Part shown: positions 47,191-62,100 of the stretch, one piece after another
Layout of the letters: every line of letters starts with the position of its first letter
Numbering within the stretch: position 1 is the first letter of the stretch
Source of the DNA: Pterois miles
Taxonomy: Eukaryota; Chordata; Actinopteri; Perciformes; Scorpaenidae
Direction of reading: 5' to 3'
DNA: 64,000 nt
NCBI GenBank assembly: GCA_947000775.1
Contig: CAMQGK010000297.1
Location: 1,687,001-1,751,000 of the forward strand
The notes under the pieces: model-generated
What the model was told of the DNA's origin: nothing
Databases searched by the model: none
What the model saw: the letters and a program-made list of their open reading frames with translations, nothing else
Program-made: the position numbers and the translations under genes

Positions 47191-50100
47191 TCTGAAACCT
47201 CAGTCGCAGCCCGAGACAGCCAGAGTCTCTGTATTTAATCAAAAGAAATATAACGCTTGTGCGGGATCCATGAACATATTTTTTGTCTTCATCACCTACT
47301 AAAAATTACAAATCCTCTAACAAGATCCTCTCCAATTTGAATAAAGTGACTCACTCTATTAAATGAGTTAGTCCTCTTTTAATAAATCATCTCTCCTCAA
47401 TGTGTCTCACAGCAAGCAGGAGAGCAAACAGTTTTTTAACTGCATTAAAAATGTTGTTTGTGAAATGCTAAATGCCAACAAATATGTACTGAAGTAGAAT
47501 ATTTTGTTAGATAAAACTGTTTTATTATTCATTTACTTTACAAAAGATTACATCTATCTTTTTTCACCAAATGTTGACTTATGGACTTTAAAATGCTTTG
47601 GAGTTATTGAAAATGTCTGGATCACACAGCTCAGAAAACAAACTAAGCAGCTTGGAATATACTAATAATTAGGGCTGTCATACTATTAAGATTAATCACA
47701 CATTTTGTATCTGTTCCAAATGTACATTAAAGGGAGATTTGTCAAGTATTTAATACTCTTATCAACATGGGAGTAGCAAAATATGCTGCTTTATGCAAAT
47801 GTAAGTAGAATTTATTGGAAATCAATTAACACCACAAATCAATGACAGATATCGTCCAGAAACCCTCACAGGTTCTGCATTTAGGATAAAAATATGCTCA
47901 GATCATAACATGTTTGTCACAACATCTAGGACTTAGGTTTTGTCTGTCTTCTGTGTTGCATGCTGCACTTCCTGTTTTATTTTGATATCCTAATAGTTCC
48001 TCTCGTTTCAGATCACCTCACTTCCTGCCCCGCATGTTTCCAGCCTGCACCTTTAGAGCACCTCCCTGTGACCCAGTTTCCATCACCATTCACCTGTGTC
48101 GGATTGTCCTCCCTCTGCCCTGATTGTGTCCACCTGTGAATAGTTAATCACTCCCTCCACTAGTATTTAATGCGTGCTTCCCCTCCCCTCTGTGCCAGAT
48201 CGTCTTTGTTCCTAGTGAGAAAGTCATCCCGCGTACTTCATAGTGTAAGACTCCTCTGTGTATGAATCTCTGCCTGATTTTTGACTTCGCCCCTTGCCTC
48301 GCGTTTTTGGACCTGTTTGCTTCGTTGACTGACCACCAGTGTACCGAACCTTTGATTCTGATTAAAGACTGTTCCCTTTTGACACCTGTTTTTTGAGTCG
48401 TGCTATTGAGTCCTGTCCTGGCTGACTTGAGCGTGATAATGTTAACTGCAGCCCAACAGGCAACAACAGCTGTCAGTGTGTCAGAGTGCTGACTTGACTA
48501 TGACTTGATCCAGACTGACTGGGACAACATAAAGTGGGCATGTCTGTAAAGGGGAGACTGGTGGGGACCCAGAGAACCCATTTACATTCACATATCTGGA
48601 GGTCAGAGGTCAAGAGACCCCTTTGAAAATGGACATGACAGTTTTTCCTCGCCAAAATTTAGTGCAAGTTTGGAGTGTTATTTAGCCTCCTTCGTGACAA
48701 GCTAGTATGATGTGATTGGTACCAATGGATTCATCAGGTTCTAGTTTCATCAGCCTGTATCTTCACTTCTAGCTTTTAAACTGAGCCCACAACAACCTGA
48801 AAATTATGTTAAAGAAAGCAGTGGCATTAAAATGGATTTGCATTAATGTCTTATTACCACATTTGACAGCCCTACTAATATTAGTGTTGCCTGATCTTTA
48901 TCTGCAACTGTGCAGAAAGACCAGGATTAAAGAGAATGTAGCTACTAATTAGCAAAACAAATCCATCCATCCATCTTCAACTGCTTATCCCGTTAGGGGT
49001 CGCGGGGGGGCTGGAGCCAATCCCAGCTGGCATTGGGCGAAGGCGGGTTCACCCTGGACAGGTCCAGTCCATCACAGGGCACATAGAGACAGACAACATA
49101 TAGACAGACAACCATTCACACTCCTAAACAGCATGTCTTTGGACTGTGGGAGGAAGCCGGAGAACCCGGAGAAAACCCACGCTAACACGGGGAGAACATG
49201 CAAACTCCACACAGAAGAGTCCCAAGCCGGATTTAAACCTGTGACCGTCTTGCTGGGAGGCGAGAGTGCTAACCACTGCACCACCGTGCGGTTTTTATAT
49301 TTTTTATACATTTTCAGACTTTTGTATAAATTCTCTGGTGGGTGTGTTATTATGATTTTAGTTATACGTGTGCAAATCTAATTTTGACAACCTCAGAACA
49401 GGCCAGCACAACCGCTCCAATGAGCGCCCACAAAAAAACAGTATCATGTCCATGAAAAGAGAAAATAATGACTAGTTACAGTTGCAAGAAAAAGTATGTG
49501 AACCCTTTGGGATTACTTGGATTTCTGGAGAAATTGGTCATAAAACGTGTTCTGATCTTCATCTAAGTCACAACAATTTCGTCACTTGGTATTACTCGAT
49601 AATGCTGATGAAAGCGATTTTCAAATTAGCTCATGTTTTACTACTATACGGCCAGTGCGTTTGCTTTTAAATTGCCAGTGCAGTCATTGTGTCTGCGTCT
49701 TATCAGGGAGCTGTGACAGCAGCCTGCAGCCTATCAGCTCCCTCTTGTTATTAACAGCTTATGTCTCAGACTCCATAGCTAAATGGATAAAGCAGCCCAG
49801 GGTGGCGACACTGCAATAAAGCATTTATTAAAGCAGACTCCTGTTTACTTCTGTAACTGGAGGTGATGTGTCAAAGCAGACAGAGCTGAACGGCCTCCTG
49901 GATTAGTGCTGGACAATAAATCTAATGTACTGAATGACTGCCCTGTTTCCTAAAAAATACATTCCCATACAACAAAACTGGGAAACAAAAAATATCCTAA
50001 AACTAGAAGTCAATGTTCATTGACATCCACATTTACAAACCGTGAGGATTTTTTGCTCAACTTAACCAAGTAGTTTTATTTGCATTATTATTTTTGTTTG

Positions 50101-53100
50101 TTTAAATTTACAACATTAACCACATTAAACAATATGTTTCCCTTAAAATGTAACTGAGAATGCACTTTAGATGTATGGAGGTGTAATTTTGTTGGAGTTG
50201 GATTAATAAATGTTATTGATCTGCGATGACCTAAATGTACCAATGTACATTTAAAAATGGTAGACATCTCACCGGAGGTTTAAAGAGTAATTTATCAGGA
50301 GGTCTCCTTACCTTCTCCGGTTGAACATTTTAAGCTTGTTTCATCTCTGACCACAGCCAGCATCATAGAGGGTGGTCAGACGTGTGCTTCGTTGAGTCAT
50401 GTCTAGAAGGTAACCATCAAATTGCAAAATCTGATCTCAGATCTGCAAAAACTCTTGCAGGACGCGCTGTCCGATGACCAATCCTAACCTTATCGAGGTC
50501 AATGCTTAACCTTAGCTATTCAAGACCAATGTCTAACCTTAACTATTGGAGACCAATGCCTAACCTTAATTATTCAAGGTCAGTGCCTTATCTTAACTAT
50601 TCCAGACCAGTAACCTTAACTGTTCGAGACTATTGCCTAATCTTAACTATTCAAAGTCAATGCCTTATCTTAACTATTCCAGCCAATAACCTTAACTGTT
50701 TGAGACTATTGCCTAATCTTAACTATTCAAGGTCAATGCCTTACCTTAACTACTCCAGACCAACAATCTTAACTGTTATTGCCTAACCGTAACTATTCCA
50801 GCCAATAACATTAATTGTTTGAGACTATTACCTAATCTTAACTATTCAAGGTCAGTGCCTTATCTTAACTATTCCAGACCAATAACCTTAACCATCTTGT
50901 AAGAGTTTCCCCAATTTGCTGGTTCCGTTTTGGGCACGACCGCTTTATTGCACCTGTAACCTCATCCAACAGGTCACAGGTTCCTGGAGCACACTTGGAC
51001 ATCACTGCAGCAAGATGAGGAGTTCAAAATGATGGAGGTCAACAAGAATATGATTAAATTTCTCTTGAATAACCCAATCGGATAACGTCCAGAACATTCA
51101 ACTAAAGCATTTAATTATATATTATGTGGCTGAATCCAACTCTACTCTCTACTTAGTACTCAGAAAATTAAAGTGATTCATATTTTCATATTAGTATGAA
51201 CAGGTTTGGCTGCTAGGTGAGGTCAAACATCTGAGTGCTCTCTAACTGAAAAGGCCTACATCTCTGCTTTTTACGCCTCCACACTTACCGTGCACGTTGC
51301 CCAACACCAGCGACTTGATGCCGTTGAATTCTCCGTCAGATGTCAGGTTGAAGTCTTCTCTGAGGTTTTGGTCAATCTGAAGCAACAGACATATTTCTCT
51401 TATCAACTGTAGGAAAACTTTTTTGTCATGTCACTTGACTAATTACATAAAACATTAACTTTTTGACTTTTGCAGCGTGGAGTCAAACTGTGGATATCTG
51501 AATTTGGAAGCCCATTTGTTTGTAGTTGAAATTTTAGAACAGCTTTGCCATTACGTTTCATCTCAGCTGCTCAGTGGGAGAAATGAATGAGAGTCCACAC
51601 TTTGATGGAAAAACACCCAGCGATTCAGAGAGAAATGCTCCACTGGAGATTATTAATAAGGGCTGCTCTACAGAGTCTGACAATGTGGCTGTGGAGAGGA
51701 AAGCCAGACAGACCCAAAACTGAAGTTTCTAACTAAACGTCAGCCATTTGACACCATCTGACTCTTGAAGAGCGTTGGACTTTGTGTGTAGGAGTTTTAA
51801 ATATTGATTATTTCAATAAGGTGCCACTGTCACATGTGGCCCTGCATATGTTGTACGGCACACTGTTTGTGGGTGTGCTCATGTTGTCTCTTCCCCTCTT
51901 CTACCTGCCTTATATATGCAGGAGTGGAGCATCTGAAACTGATAGCTCAATATAAATATTATCTATATATAGTATATCTAAATATTCACGCAGGCTGGCC
52001 GGGCGGAAGCACGATTGTGAGACTTTTGTCAGTTTTTTTTCCTTGAATGTTTCATCCCCAGCATGGATGATTGTGGTTGTTGAAAGTGGGTCAAATGCAC
52101 ATTTGTTAAAACCAAATTCAGAGTTTCCCTTTTAATATAGATTCCTACTGTTTCAAAATAAAACGCATAGACAAGACACGTACTGTATACCTATAAATGA
52201 AATGAGCAAATAACTCTACCATCATCCAGAAGAAAGCACACTAAGACAATTCTTTATAAGACAACTAAGGAAATTTGGTGTATCCAAGGTCACAATATTG
52301 CAGTTTCACAGAGTGGTAATAGTAAGTGTGCTCATCTTAATAGCTGTATAGTATGATGATTTCAAAGCCAATAAGAAAAATTGATGGACAGAGTCGTGTG
52401 AACAGCCTCAAAAATGATTGGCTGGTCCCACCATATCTGAGCTATACCACATCCCTGTCCAATGGAAAGGACTCTTCACCCTGCAAACCCTCAATTCAGT
52501 TTTCTACCTACAGTGGGTAGTAATGGAGCAAATACGATTTTAAAAAAGTTAGATTTATAAAACGTTATTATATCTTGAGAGTAGTGTGTGAGACAGGTAC
52601 TGGAAAAAACGCAAAAAAATCACGTGTGTCCTCTGGTGCACCTAATGGCATCTGCATGATTTCACAGACCGAAAGAAAACAACCAATCACAGCTTATCTG
52701 GAGCCTGCCGTTCAGTTGCCACCTTGAGAGCCACAAGTCAATCACTCGTAGTCAAACTAGTCTATCTGTTAACTTAATACCTATTTCTCACCTCAAATGT
52801 TTTCAGCTGCTAAATGACAGCATGTGACCTGAGAGCCATGTTGAATACAAACCACTGCCAGAGCACAGCCAATAGGAACGCTCTCTCTCAAATGACCTGA
52901 TTAGTCAGTCTTCGTCAGGGGTTAGACATTATAAAGCCTGTAAACAGAGCCATGAAGTTGTGCAGATGTGTAGTTTTCTCTCAGAACATTTGAATTACAA
53001 AATGCTGAAAAGTTATTTTGGTATTTTTGCTCAATGATGCCAAAAAATCGTTGCCAACTGAAGCTTTAACTTCAGGGCATGAGCCACCTGGTTGCACTTT

Positions 53101-56100
53101 TGTATTTATTACACGGTTACTGTATTGGTATTGTGACAGTATGTTTTGTTTTGTGAGTTATGTGATTACCGTATTTTTCGCACTATATATAAGGTGCACT
53201 TAAAATTGCCCAACTGTTTAACTCAGACACTGATGATGAAGGACTTGATGGGTTTGTGGATAAGAGGAATGAACTAAAAAGTGAGTGTATTGTTTTGTAT
53301 TTCATGTGTTACAACTGAAAAATGTTGAGATTTATTGAAGTTATTGAGTTATTAAATGAATTGAATAAAGTTTGACTTATCTAACCGTTTTGTTTCGCTT
53401 AATGTGCCTTATAATCCGATGCACCTTGTAGTGCAAAAAATACGGGATATGTTTTGTTGTTGAGCACACCAGAAAAAAATTCTTAATCAACAGTGGTTGA
53501 TGTGGGAATAAATTATTGAATCTTGAATCCTGGTTGCAAGTAAAACTTTTAAAAATTGTACAAGTTATGGACAGATAATAGTATTGTGCTCATAAGTAAA
53601 TAAAATTGCAATGCGTGGTTACAGTACTGTTCTGTTGATATTAAAAGTTCCAGGTTCCTTTGCTTTAAATTATGATTTATTTTAGTTTATTTCAGTTGGG
53701 GGCGGCAGTAGCTCAGTCTGTAGGGAGTTGGCTTGGGAACCGGAGGGTCACCGGTTCAAGTCCCGCCATGGACCAAGAACTGAGTGTGAACTGGTAGCTG
53801 GAGAGGTGCCAGTTTACCTCTTGGGCACTGCCGAGGTGCCCCTCAGCAAGGCACCAAACCCCCAACTGCTCGGGGCGCTTGTCAGGAGCAGCCCCCTCAC
53901 TCTGACATCTCTCCATTGTTGCATGTTTGTGCATGTGTGTGTTCGGGTCTGCATGTACCGTGTATAAGTTAACAACAGAGTGAAAAAATTGAATTTCCCC
54001 CCGTGGGACTAATAAAGGACTATCTTCTTCTTCTTCTATCTTCTTTCCAGATATAATAAGCTGGAGTGTTTCTCTTCTGGTGACTGAACAGACTGGGACT
54101 AACTGGAGCATGCTGTGAAATCATCAGGAAACCCTTGGAGGAAAACAGTGGACTCTGGCCTCTCTGGTAACAGTACGAAAACAGAGTTTCGGTAGCCCCG
54201 AGTGATTTCGGCTTCAGTGAGTCATTTTTCAATAGGACATCTACTCAGGGGAGGGGATGTGATACTGTCCACTTGTGAGAGCAGCGTGGAGACTGTAGGC
54301 TGCTGGCCATCAGGACACAGCACACTGAAACTCTTGTTGAGGTTGACCTGATGTCCTCGGAGTATGTTACTAACAATATAATGATTCAAGGTGATGGAAA
54401 CTGGCACGATGAGATGCACCTCATATTTCACCAGAGCCTCAGACCACAGCGAATCAGGAGGCTGCACCCACAAGACGAGGTCACCTTGTATTTCATCTCA
54501 GGGTGCTGATAATTATACAGACATCCAGGCTCCTGGTTAGATGGAGTTAACCTCATATATCATTTGAGGCTGTTGCTAACAAGATAAGACATTCACTATA
54601 TCCAGATATGATTAAGATGCTTCATATTTCATCTGAAGTTCTTCTAATAAGTAGTTTGTCCCGGCTACCCTGCCATAGCTCTGCTGTCATCACAGGGGCT
54701 TTATTATAACTGAGAGGCAACAATGGTTCAAGTTTAACTCGCTACAACAACATTCAGGTACCACTCCTAATAATGTATGTTAAAGTGTTCACATGGAGAT
54801 AAAAAAAATCAAGTATGATTGTGGATTGATTGATCATGTTATGGCAGGTTAAAGGGTGGTTGTTAAAATTTGGAAGTTTCATTCTTTATCAGTGAAACAG
54901 CAGTTGTGTTCAGTTTAATGAAATCATGTCAAGACAATGGAAATCTATCAAATCAAAAAGAGTCAAAGAATATGCCGCTCCCATTTGTCTCTGCTGTGCT
55001 AGCTGTTAATAATAAAACTAGGTTGGTCCAACACTTCTCATCCAAACTCATTACATACTGGCACTTTGTCAGAACCCTCTGCATCACTTTTTTTTGTCAC
55101 AGTAAACATGTGCTTAATGTGAATTAAACACAAAAAATTTCTTATGTTTATGCAACAAAACCACCATAGTTAGGTTTGGGTAAAAAAACAACATGGTTGG
55201 GCTTAAAATGACTGTTTGTACAGTGTAAATGAGATGAAACGTGAACACGGGACACGAACGATCAGCTGATTATAGCGATACAGAGCGGAATCCTGGACGA
55301 AAGCCCTGTATTTGTTGGACCCATCCACATAGTGTCTCTTTTGCTATTTTAACTCTGTCACCAAAGCACTTTCTCTGAGCGTTTGGTGTTGAAGCGGATG
55401 GGTTTACATTCTAGTTAATGGAAAACCTGGTGCGTCTCCTACCGCCGCTAAAGGGTGTCTTTTGGGAATGAATGGGGCCCCGCCTCCAGCTCTGTATCAG
55501 GTACTCTCTATACACCCATGGGTTTAACACATAACTGAAGCTGCAGTCGTGCATTGTGATTGGCTCAATTTCGGCGAGGATGGGCTAAATTTTACTGCAC
55601 ATGTGTTTCATCCCAAAGATGAAGGCTCCAATGGAGGATGACCTCTCTTAGTTTGTTACAAATCAACAACCAGCAGAATACAAGATTAACAGCAGGTTGG
55701 CCCAGTGGTGATGTGCAAATGTCGTTAACAGTCTCTACGACTGTATTGTACCTGATGAACTGGCAGTTACGTATCAGACAGCAGCATATCAGGAAATGAC
55801 AGTGGCTGCAGTGATTGTTTTATAAAAGAAATTTTATAACGACTTAGTTTTTCATTTGCATAAATCAGAGATAAATTATCAACTAATAATTGTGGCAACT
55901 AATAATAATAACAATTTATATAACACTTGTCAAACTTAAGCATGAACTTGTTTCCAGATTGAAAGATTTCCAGAATAAAAATGAAAAAATCAAAATCCCA
56001 CCTTGATGGCTAAAATGCAGTTTTGCCCCCACAAAATGCGTCACCTCTATGCTTTTACACATTTCAGGCCAATCTTTCAGCACATGGTGTTGTGTATTTG

Positions 56101-59100
56101 TTCAGCTTTGTGTGCCAATAAGTACATGGTGTAAAGAATGTTTTATTGTGTGTTGTTACCTGCACAGACGCAGAGTCTTTCAGTCTCCTGATGGAAACGG
56201 TGTGCAGTTGTCCGTCGGCCAGGCTCTTCACTCTGCTCCTCAACACTTCAGCATCTCTGCTGCTGTCCAGCTTGTATCTCACTTCCAGCTTATCTTCACA
56301 CACAAATACACAGTTTTCCATGTCAAACTTTTTCTCTTAATGAAAACATCCAGGGCTCTAATCTTTATCTTCAAGGATTTTCTCTTCTGACGATGAATCT
56401 AGATGAGCATCTGAGTCAATAAAGCTTTCCATATTAAGAGGATTAGAAGTTAATTCTCTATCAATAACACAACTCCAAAATTAATTAATTTTTCTAATAT
56501 CCAGAGGATTAAATGCAGATTTAATGAAAGCCCTGCTACGTCTTTGGGCTTTTAAGATTGATAAGAAGGATAATAAATTACACGATGTCCTTAATAATTA
56601 CATTTTTAATACGTTTTCAAGTATAGTAATTAATCCCATAAAGAACATATTATGAATGACTGACGGTTCTTTTCATTACAAAGGTGTGTTTACCAAGAAG
56701 GAATAACCAATTGGTACATGAGCTCCTGCAGTTAGTTGTTTCTAATAATAAATGTATGTATTCTTGAAAACAGTGCCCTGCGATGGACTGGCGACCTGTC
56801 CAGGGTGTACCCTGCCTTCGCCCTATGCCAGCTGGGATCGGCTCCAGCCCCCCCGCGACCCCTAACGGGATAAGCGGTTGACGATGGATGGATGGATGGA
56901 TGGATGGATTCTTGAAAACAGGCCTTAAGTGGAATTTCTGTTTGGGCTGAAGGAGGTATAACTACAGAGCGGGAAAATAAAAGACAAAGGAGCTGAACAA
57001 AAGAAAGCTCTCAGGGATTTAATTGGACACTTCAGTTTAAGTGCGTTTACCTGACGACTCCACGGTCAGCATAGAGCCTTAATGCCTTGCTGTCCATCAG
57101 CTTTCTCTGAGTCATTAACACCAGAAAAAATCCATTTACAGCTAATCTGGCAGCAAAGTGCCAATTTTATTAGCCCACTGGATGCTGAAAATGTAATTTT
57201 AAATTCAAAGTGCCTCCTACTACTCTTAAAAGCCAAACTCACGACATCATTATTTCACACCAAAGTTATAAAACACATCAGCAAATTTTCTGTTTTATTC
57301 AGCAGCACGGTGACCTGCCACCCATTAACAGCACACCAAAGTTTTACTCCCTCAGCACCACTCTGCAGGACTCAGTGATAAGACCAGTGAACACTCCGTC
57401 TTCAGCCTGAGACAAAAACATAACAGCTGGACCGGCTGGACGGATTAAAAGACAGTAGAGGCTGACGGGGTGAATCCACAAAGAGGAAAGATCTGACAGA
57501 TCCTGATCTTGTAAAGCTGCAGAGGAGGAGGAGGAAGGAGGAAGGAGAGGTCGCTATCAGGAGACGGTGACAGGAGGACGAGGTAAGATGAGAGGCTGGG
57601 AGCTTAACAACCAGTATGGAGGAGAGAAGTAAAGTGATGTAATTTAAGCTTCAGTGGGTAAAAATGGAGCAAATATGATTAAAAACAAGTTATTTTCATA
57701 AAATGGTCACTATGTCCTGACAGTAGTGCATGAGACAGGTAATCTGATAATTATCATGTGCATCTGTGTCCTCTGGTGTCCTCTGGTGTCCTCTGGTGCT
57801 CCTAATGGGATCTGCAGGATTTCACAGACCGGCGGAAAACAACATCGGAGCTGATCTGAAGTCTATGAGAGCCAGCTGTCAATCACTCACAAGCTCTGAT
57901 CAAACGGTCAAACTAGGCAGCGCTGATCAAATATGAATCAATATGAATCAATCAAATGACTATTTCTCTCCTCAAATGATTTCAGAAACATCTTGTAGTA
58001 CTGTTTAGCTGTAAAATGACAATTTGTAACTCGGCAGCCGTGTTGAGAGCAGTTGAGAAAATACCAAGCACCGCCCACCAGCTGGAGCACAGCCAATAGG
58101 AACGTTCAGTAGGAGTGCTCTCTCTCTCTGAAATGACCTGTTTAAAGTCTCCTGTCACGGGCTACATTTTTAAAGTCTGAAAATACCCATGAGGAGGTGC
58201 ACAAGTCCAGTCAGAACAAAACTTGAATTACAATATTGAATTTTTGCCCTATAATACCAAAAATATACTGCCTACTGCCACTTTAACCAGAAGCGGAGAG
58301 ATGGGCATGAATATGACGACGGTGCTAAGATGGTGAAAGAAGACTGCAAGGGAGAAGGAGGCAAACAGGAAACAAAGCTTATGAGAAGTTTTTTTATAAA
58401 TAGTATAGGACATTCAACTTCAAGTATAAATGATCCGGAGGGGAGAAGACCAAAAAGGCCCGAGAGAGGAAAATGAATAGGAGGAGAGGTCTTTAAGAGG
58501 CTTATAGAAAGTGATACACTTAATTTTGTTTTAAGAAAATAATATATAAATGCTGTAGGAAAGAGAAGTCAAGGTAAATGGGATGATTTTAAAAAGGAAA
58601 TAAGACACTACCTCAATCTTGTGCAGCAACCATACAACAAATTCCTTCAAAATAAAAGCCTCCTCACCGTGCTTGTTGATGAGCAGGGCCAGGTACTCTC
58701 TGTGGTAGGAGGTGACGTAGAGCAGCAGAGCAGGACTCTGGTTGGTCCTGAAGCTCAGGGAGACGTTCTCTCCTCTCAGCGTCATGTCCGAGTAGATGGA
58801 GGATGGCAGGGCGCTGCTGTTCCTGATCAACTCGTACGGCTCCTTGAAGGTGAAGCTGACGGACGTCCCAGACTTGAAGCTGGCGGACACCTCTGGAGGA
58901 AGAGACAGACAGTGTGGTTACAGCACAGGCTTTTATTTGCCATATCAGGAAATTGAAAGGAAAAACAATGAAAGCTGATTTAGCAAGATATATAAAAACA
59001 CAGTGTTGGCAGAAGAATCATCAAAGATCTCTCTGACAAAACTCAACTCTAAAGCTTTCGTTTTCAGTAACTGTCTCATGTAGATTGTGAACATGTTTGA

Positions 59101-62100
59101 ACCTCTTGAATCGTGAAAGATAAATGGAGGCTTTTTGATGTTTTCAGATCAAGAGTACCGCCATGGATTTTTCATCAAGTAGGTAGACTTGAGTACTTTT
59201 TTCCTTTCTTGTTTCTACATTATCTTGTGTTACATGATAAGGATTTTACTCCATCTTATTCATAATGATTTAGGACACTTTCACACCCCGAACAAACACC
59301 ACCGTGAAATTGGACCAAAATCATTTCACTCAGCAATTATCTGGCATAATCCAGATATTTCTATATAAGTGATCACAATTGTGTCCAAATGCCCTTTTCA
59401 AAGAGAAGTTTATTATTAAGTGTGCTATCAGTATACTTATTCTGTACTTAAAATAAGAGAGTATACTTTCAGTTTGCTTTTTATGTACTTATCAAATATA
59501 TACTTAAATTTACTCAGTAGACAAGTATACAGAAAAGTCTAAGCATACTTGGCTTTTACTTGTACTAATCTTGTGATCAAGATATATTTAAGAAAAGTAT
59601 AATTAAGTATTCTTGCCGTATAGTCCTACAGAAAGGTATACTTGGCTTGTAGCTTGTAAAATGTGTGAGAGTTTGTAAACAAGTGTTTTGATATGAATTT
59701 GCATCAATTCATCAAAGACTTTCTACGTTTTTGGACTTTCCGTTCACCGTAGCATTTGAAAAATAATGTATTTACTTTTTTATCATCATAAAACAACTCA
59801 AATAGCAAAATGTGAAAGCCTCTAAGACTAAGTATACAAAGTGTACTTTCATAACAAAAAAGTTGCTACAAGTTTATATATGTACTTGCAGTATACAGAA
59901 GAAGAAGAAGAAGAAGAAGATCTACCTTTATTAGTCCCACAATGGGGAAATTCAATTTACACTCTGTTTAACTCATACATGGTACATGCAGACCTGAAAC
60001 ACACATACATGCATCAATGGAGAGATGTCAGAGTGAGGGGGCTGCTCCTGACAAGCGCCCCGAGCAGTTGGGGGTTTGGTGCCTTGCTCAGGGGCACCTC
60101 GGCAGTGCCCAAGAGGTAAACTGGCACCTCTCCAGCTACCAGTTCACACTCAGTTTTTGGTCCATGTCGGGACTTGAACCGGTGACCCTCCGGTTCCCAA
60201 GCCAACTCCCTACAAGTGTTAAACAGAGTACTTTGAAGTGTACTTTCATTCTTTTATTCATTTCAAATTAAGAAGTGGGCTACAAGTAGATACAGTAAAT
60301 ATTAATACCTATTCTCACTTGCAGTATAGTTCATAGTATAGTTCCAGCAAAAAATACAGCTTAGATGTAAAATAGTTACTGTTCTTACTCTTGAAGTATA
60401 CTTAAAAGTATAATTTATTATTTAAAGTATTGAATTAGTACACTTATAAATATACTACTAGTACATTGATATTGGCATACTGCATAAAGTATACTTTGGA
60501 GAAATAAGCTTGAAGTATGTGTCTTTTTGGAGGGTGATGTAACTCATTTCAGGAATAGTTTCAGAGCAGGATTAAAGTGCTGCTGTGATTCACAGCCCTG
60601 ATGGCAGCAAAGTCTTTTACCGCCATTTAGTCCAGTAGTTTTATTGATAGATTTCTTGGAAGTAGGATCAATTGACTTCTCATCCTGCGTGAACACCATT
60701 TATTTCACTTTGCAGCATCTCTTTTGTTTTTTCCTCCAGCAGAGTAGTTGATCAATATTACCAGGAAGACAATAATTGTTCCCCTGGCAGAGCACAATTC
60801 ATATATTTACAGTAACTTCCCACATTGTTTCAATATTATAATCAATTTCTGGGGGTTATTTCAGCTCAATAGGACATGTACATCATCGAAACAACAAAAA
60901 AGAAGGCTTCGTATTAATTATAGAAAACTTTAAACACAGCTATATTTATGCAGTATTTCGCATGAAAGCGATTCAGATTCTCTTATCAGACTGCTGACGT
61001 AGATGCAGAGAAGTACAGTAGATAGTTGTTGGGAAGAGAGTCGCTGAACTCGCTTAAGTTCCTGAACTCAGACGTGAACTTCAGTGTGATGACGCAATAT
61101 TAGTGCAATTAATCTAACATCAAACAAACGACTTAAATGGACTCCAGCACATCAAACAGATCATTTGCATGCCACTTCTGATGCCGTACGGTAGCTCAGC
61201 ACCTCTTGATGAGTGTTAAGTGCATTAAAAGGCAGAAAAACACCCACACATGGACGTTCTGACTAAAAGTCTCTTTTTATCTTGTGTTTATTTCTAATTG
61301 CGTTTCCACTTGCTGTGAGATTAAATTATGTGAATGTACCTTATTAAGAGTCCTATAGACATAACTGCCTGCCTATATGCACTAAATGACTGATTTGATG
61401 ACATCTGTTTGGAGACACAAACACTTTCCTGCATTAGCTTTTTAATTCTCCTTCTGTACAGACTGTAAAGCCCCCTGAGGCGAATTTGTAATGTTGGGCT
61501 ACACAAATGAAACTGACATGACCTGAATAATATGAAGCAAAAGGAGGGGATGGAGGCAGGACGTCTGCAGCATGTTGTAAAGTGGTTGACAAGTTGGGTC
61601 AAGGTAACGTTGTCTGGGCTAAAGAGAAATATAGAATAAACCCTTTTAATAGCTTTAGTTTAGTTTTTAGTTTTTTAGTTTAGTTTTTGGGGGGGAGAAG
61701 AGGCTAGTGGGGGGGGGGTGGGTTGGGGAGCGGGGGGGTTAGGGGTTAAAGTCCGGAAAGGGAAAAAAAAGGGAGTGGGAAGGGGGGGGGGGGGGGGTGC
61801 GTTTTCCCTGTGGGGGCCGGCGGGGGCCCAGGAACGAAGCAACAACCCCCAAGGTGGGGGGGGGGGCGGGAGAAGCCCCCTCCCCCCGAAATCTCTTCAA
61901 TAATTTAAGTAGGTGTGTTTTAGGTATGAATGTAATATATAATGGATTAAATGAATGTAAAATGAATTTTCCCCTGGGGGGAAAAAATAATCATCTTTTT
62001 TTTTTTTTCTTTATAAAGACTGACAACTTTGTCCACAGAAAAAAGGAGAAATGTGGCAATTCAGCAGTGAAAGAGAAGACTGCTAGCAGGTAAAGATTTA

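Noticed and set aside
53698..53780. tRNA gene (A box and B box visible)
   Set aside because: Part of a dispersed SINE with a fixed body and (CTT)n tail, repeated three more times; the cloverleaf is not intact.
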